Origin: Gemmatimonadaceae bacterium
GTDB lineage: Bacteria > Gemmatimonadota > Gemmatimonadetes > Gemmatimonadales > Gemmatimonadaceae
Direction of reading: 5' to 3'
Length of the DNA: 64,000 bases
Assembly (NCBI GenBank): GCA_025358925.1
Contig: JANYHT010000016.1
Location: forward strand, 62,001-126,000
A model generated the notes under the pieces. The model was not told the origin of the DNA. It did no database searches and worked only from the letters and a program-made list of their open reading frames with translations. The first letter of the stretch is position 1. Each line of letters starts with the position of its first letter. A program made the translations under genes and the position numbers. This document shows, piece by piece, positions 63,794 to 64,000 of the stretch.

Positions 63794-64000
63794 GGTTGCG
63801 GAGTGACGGAGAGAGAAAGCAGGTGAACCAGCGCTGCGGCGTTGCGCGCAGCGGCAATATCCGCGAGGTATTGAGCGAGTGTTTCGCGTGCAGACCGCTG
63901 CGACTCGAGCACATTGGGCAATGTGGAGGCGCCCTCGCGATAGGCGAGCAGTGACAACGTTGCAACGCGATCCGCGCCCGCAACGAGTCTCGCCGATCGT
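63790..64000 (-). CDS. TolC-like outer-membrane efflux protein, C-terminal fragment at window edge
   Basis: Only the last 69 codons are inside the window. They read with AYREGASTLPNVLESQRSAR, ETLAQYLADIAAARNAAALV, ending in LSVTPQP, the coiled helix and end of an OEP domain. It is probably the first gene of this operon, with the order channel, adaptor, pump as in the Czc-like operon at 21-28 kb. Confidence 0.85.
   Translation of the reverse strand, partial: RSARLVAGADRVATLSLLAYREGASTLPNVLESQRSARETLAQYLADIAAARNAAALVHLLSLSVTPQP

Overview
The window looks like a chromosomal segment of a Gram-negative, moderately GC-rich bacterium, most likely a member of the Gemmatimonadota. This is an inference from gene style: many short secreted or outer-membrane proteins without close relatives, Ig-like and InlB-like repeat lipoproteins, a zinc-ribbon Ser/Thr kinase, DUF885 and S9 peptidases, RND efflux operons and a SAM-II riboswitch. 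I see no phage, insertion sequence, CRISPR array or rRNA. Almost all space is coding, and neighbouring genes often overlap by the 4-base ATGA.

Layout. 1-3.6 kb (minus): a beta-barrel protein, a Gly/Ser-tailed secreted protein and a DUF885 metallopeptidase cut by the window edge. 3.7-8.6 kb (plus): an AI-2E/PerM-type membrane protein, a hybrid histidine kinase and the ABC-F ATPase Uup. 8.7-19.7 kb: a surface locus with two modules of repeat lipoprotein plus outer-membrane barrel, two CsgG-like proteins and a Ser/Thr kinase between them. 19.8-21.2 kb: a DASH-type photolyase/cryptochrome whose start is disturbed by a short degenerate repeat. 21.3-31.4 kb (minus): prolyl oligopeptidase, aldo/keto reductase, a small His/Cys protein, a CzcCBA-like RND efflux system and a cysteine-rich protein.

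31.6-37.8 kb (plus): rplS-rnhB-dienoyl-CoA-reductase-like SDR, an OmpA/Pal-type lipoprotein with CRP-like sites upstream, a coupled glycosyltransferase-deacetylase-glycosyltransferase trio and tRNA-Lys(TTT). 38.3-45.1 kb (plus): MscS channel, NarL-type two-component pair, PAP2 phosphatase, a small LeuA-dimer-like protein and an MltD-like lytic transglycosylase. 45.1-47.6 kb (minus): a second lytic transglycosylase, moaC and holB. 47.7-50.5 kb (plus): a pair of membrane proteins with His/Met-rich motifs.

50.4-51.5 kb (minus): a SAM-II riboswitch and its terminator stand before a truncated metY that runs, out of frame, into the C-terminal part of a homoserine dehydrogenase, which is the scar of a deletion or an assembly join. 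51.7-54.7 kb (minus): a small membrane protein, purK, purE and a rhodanese lipoprotein. 54.8-57.0 kb (plus): an APC permease and a MOSC protein. 57.0-64.0 kb (minus): a TolC-adaptor-RND pump followed by a PepSY protein and an OmpR-type two-component system, probably one transcription unit.

The most notable items are the riboswitch-led metY'/hom' fusion, the duplicated surface lipoprotein/barrel/CsgG locus, the mutually exclusive hairpins in front of the Czc-like operon, the broken photolyase start, and three CRP-like operators. All are sequence readings without database searches.
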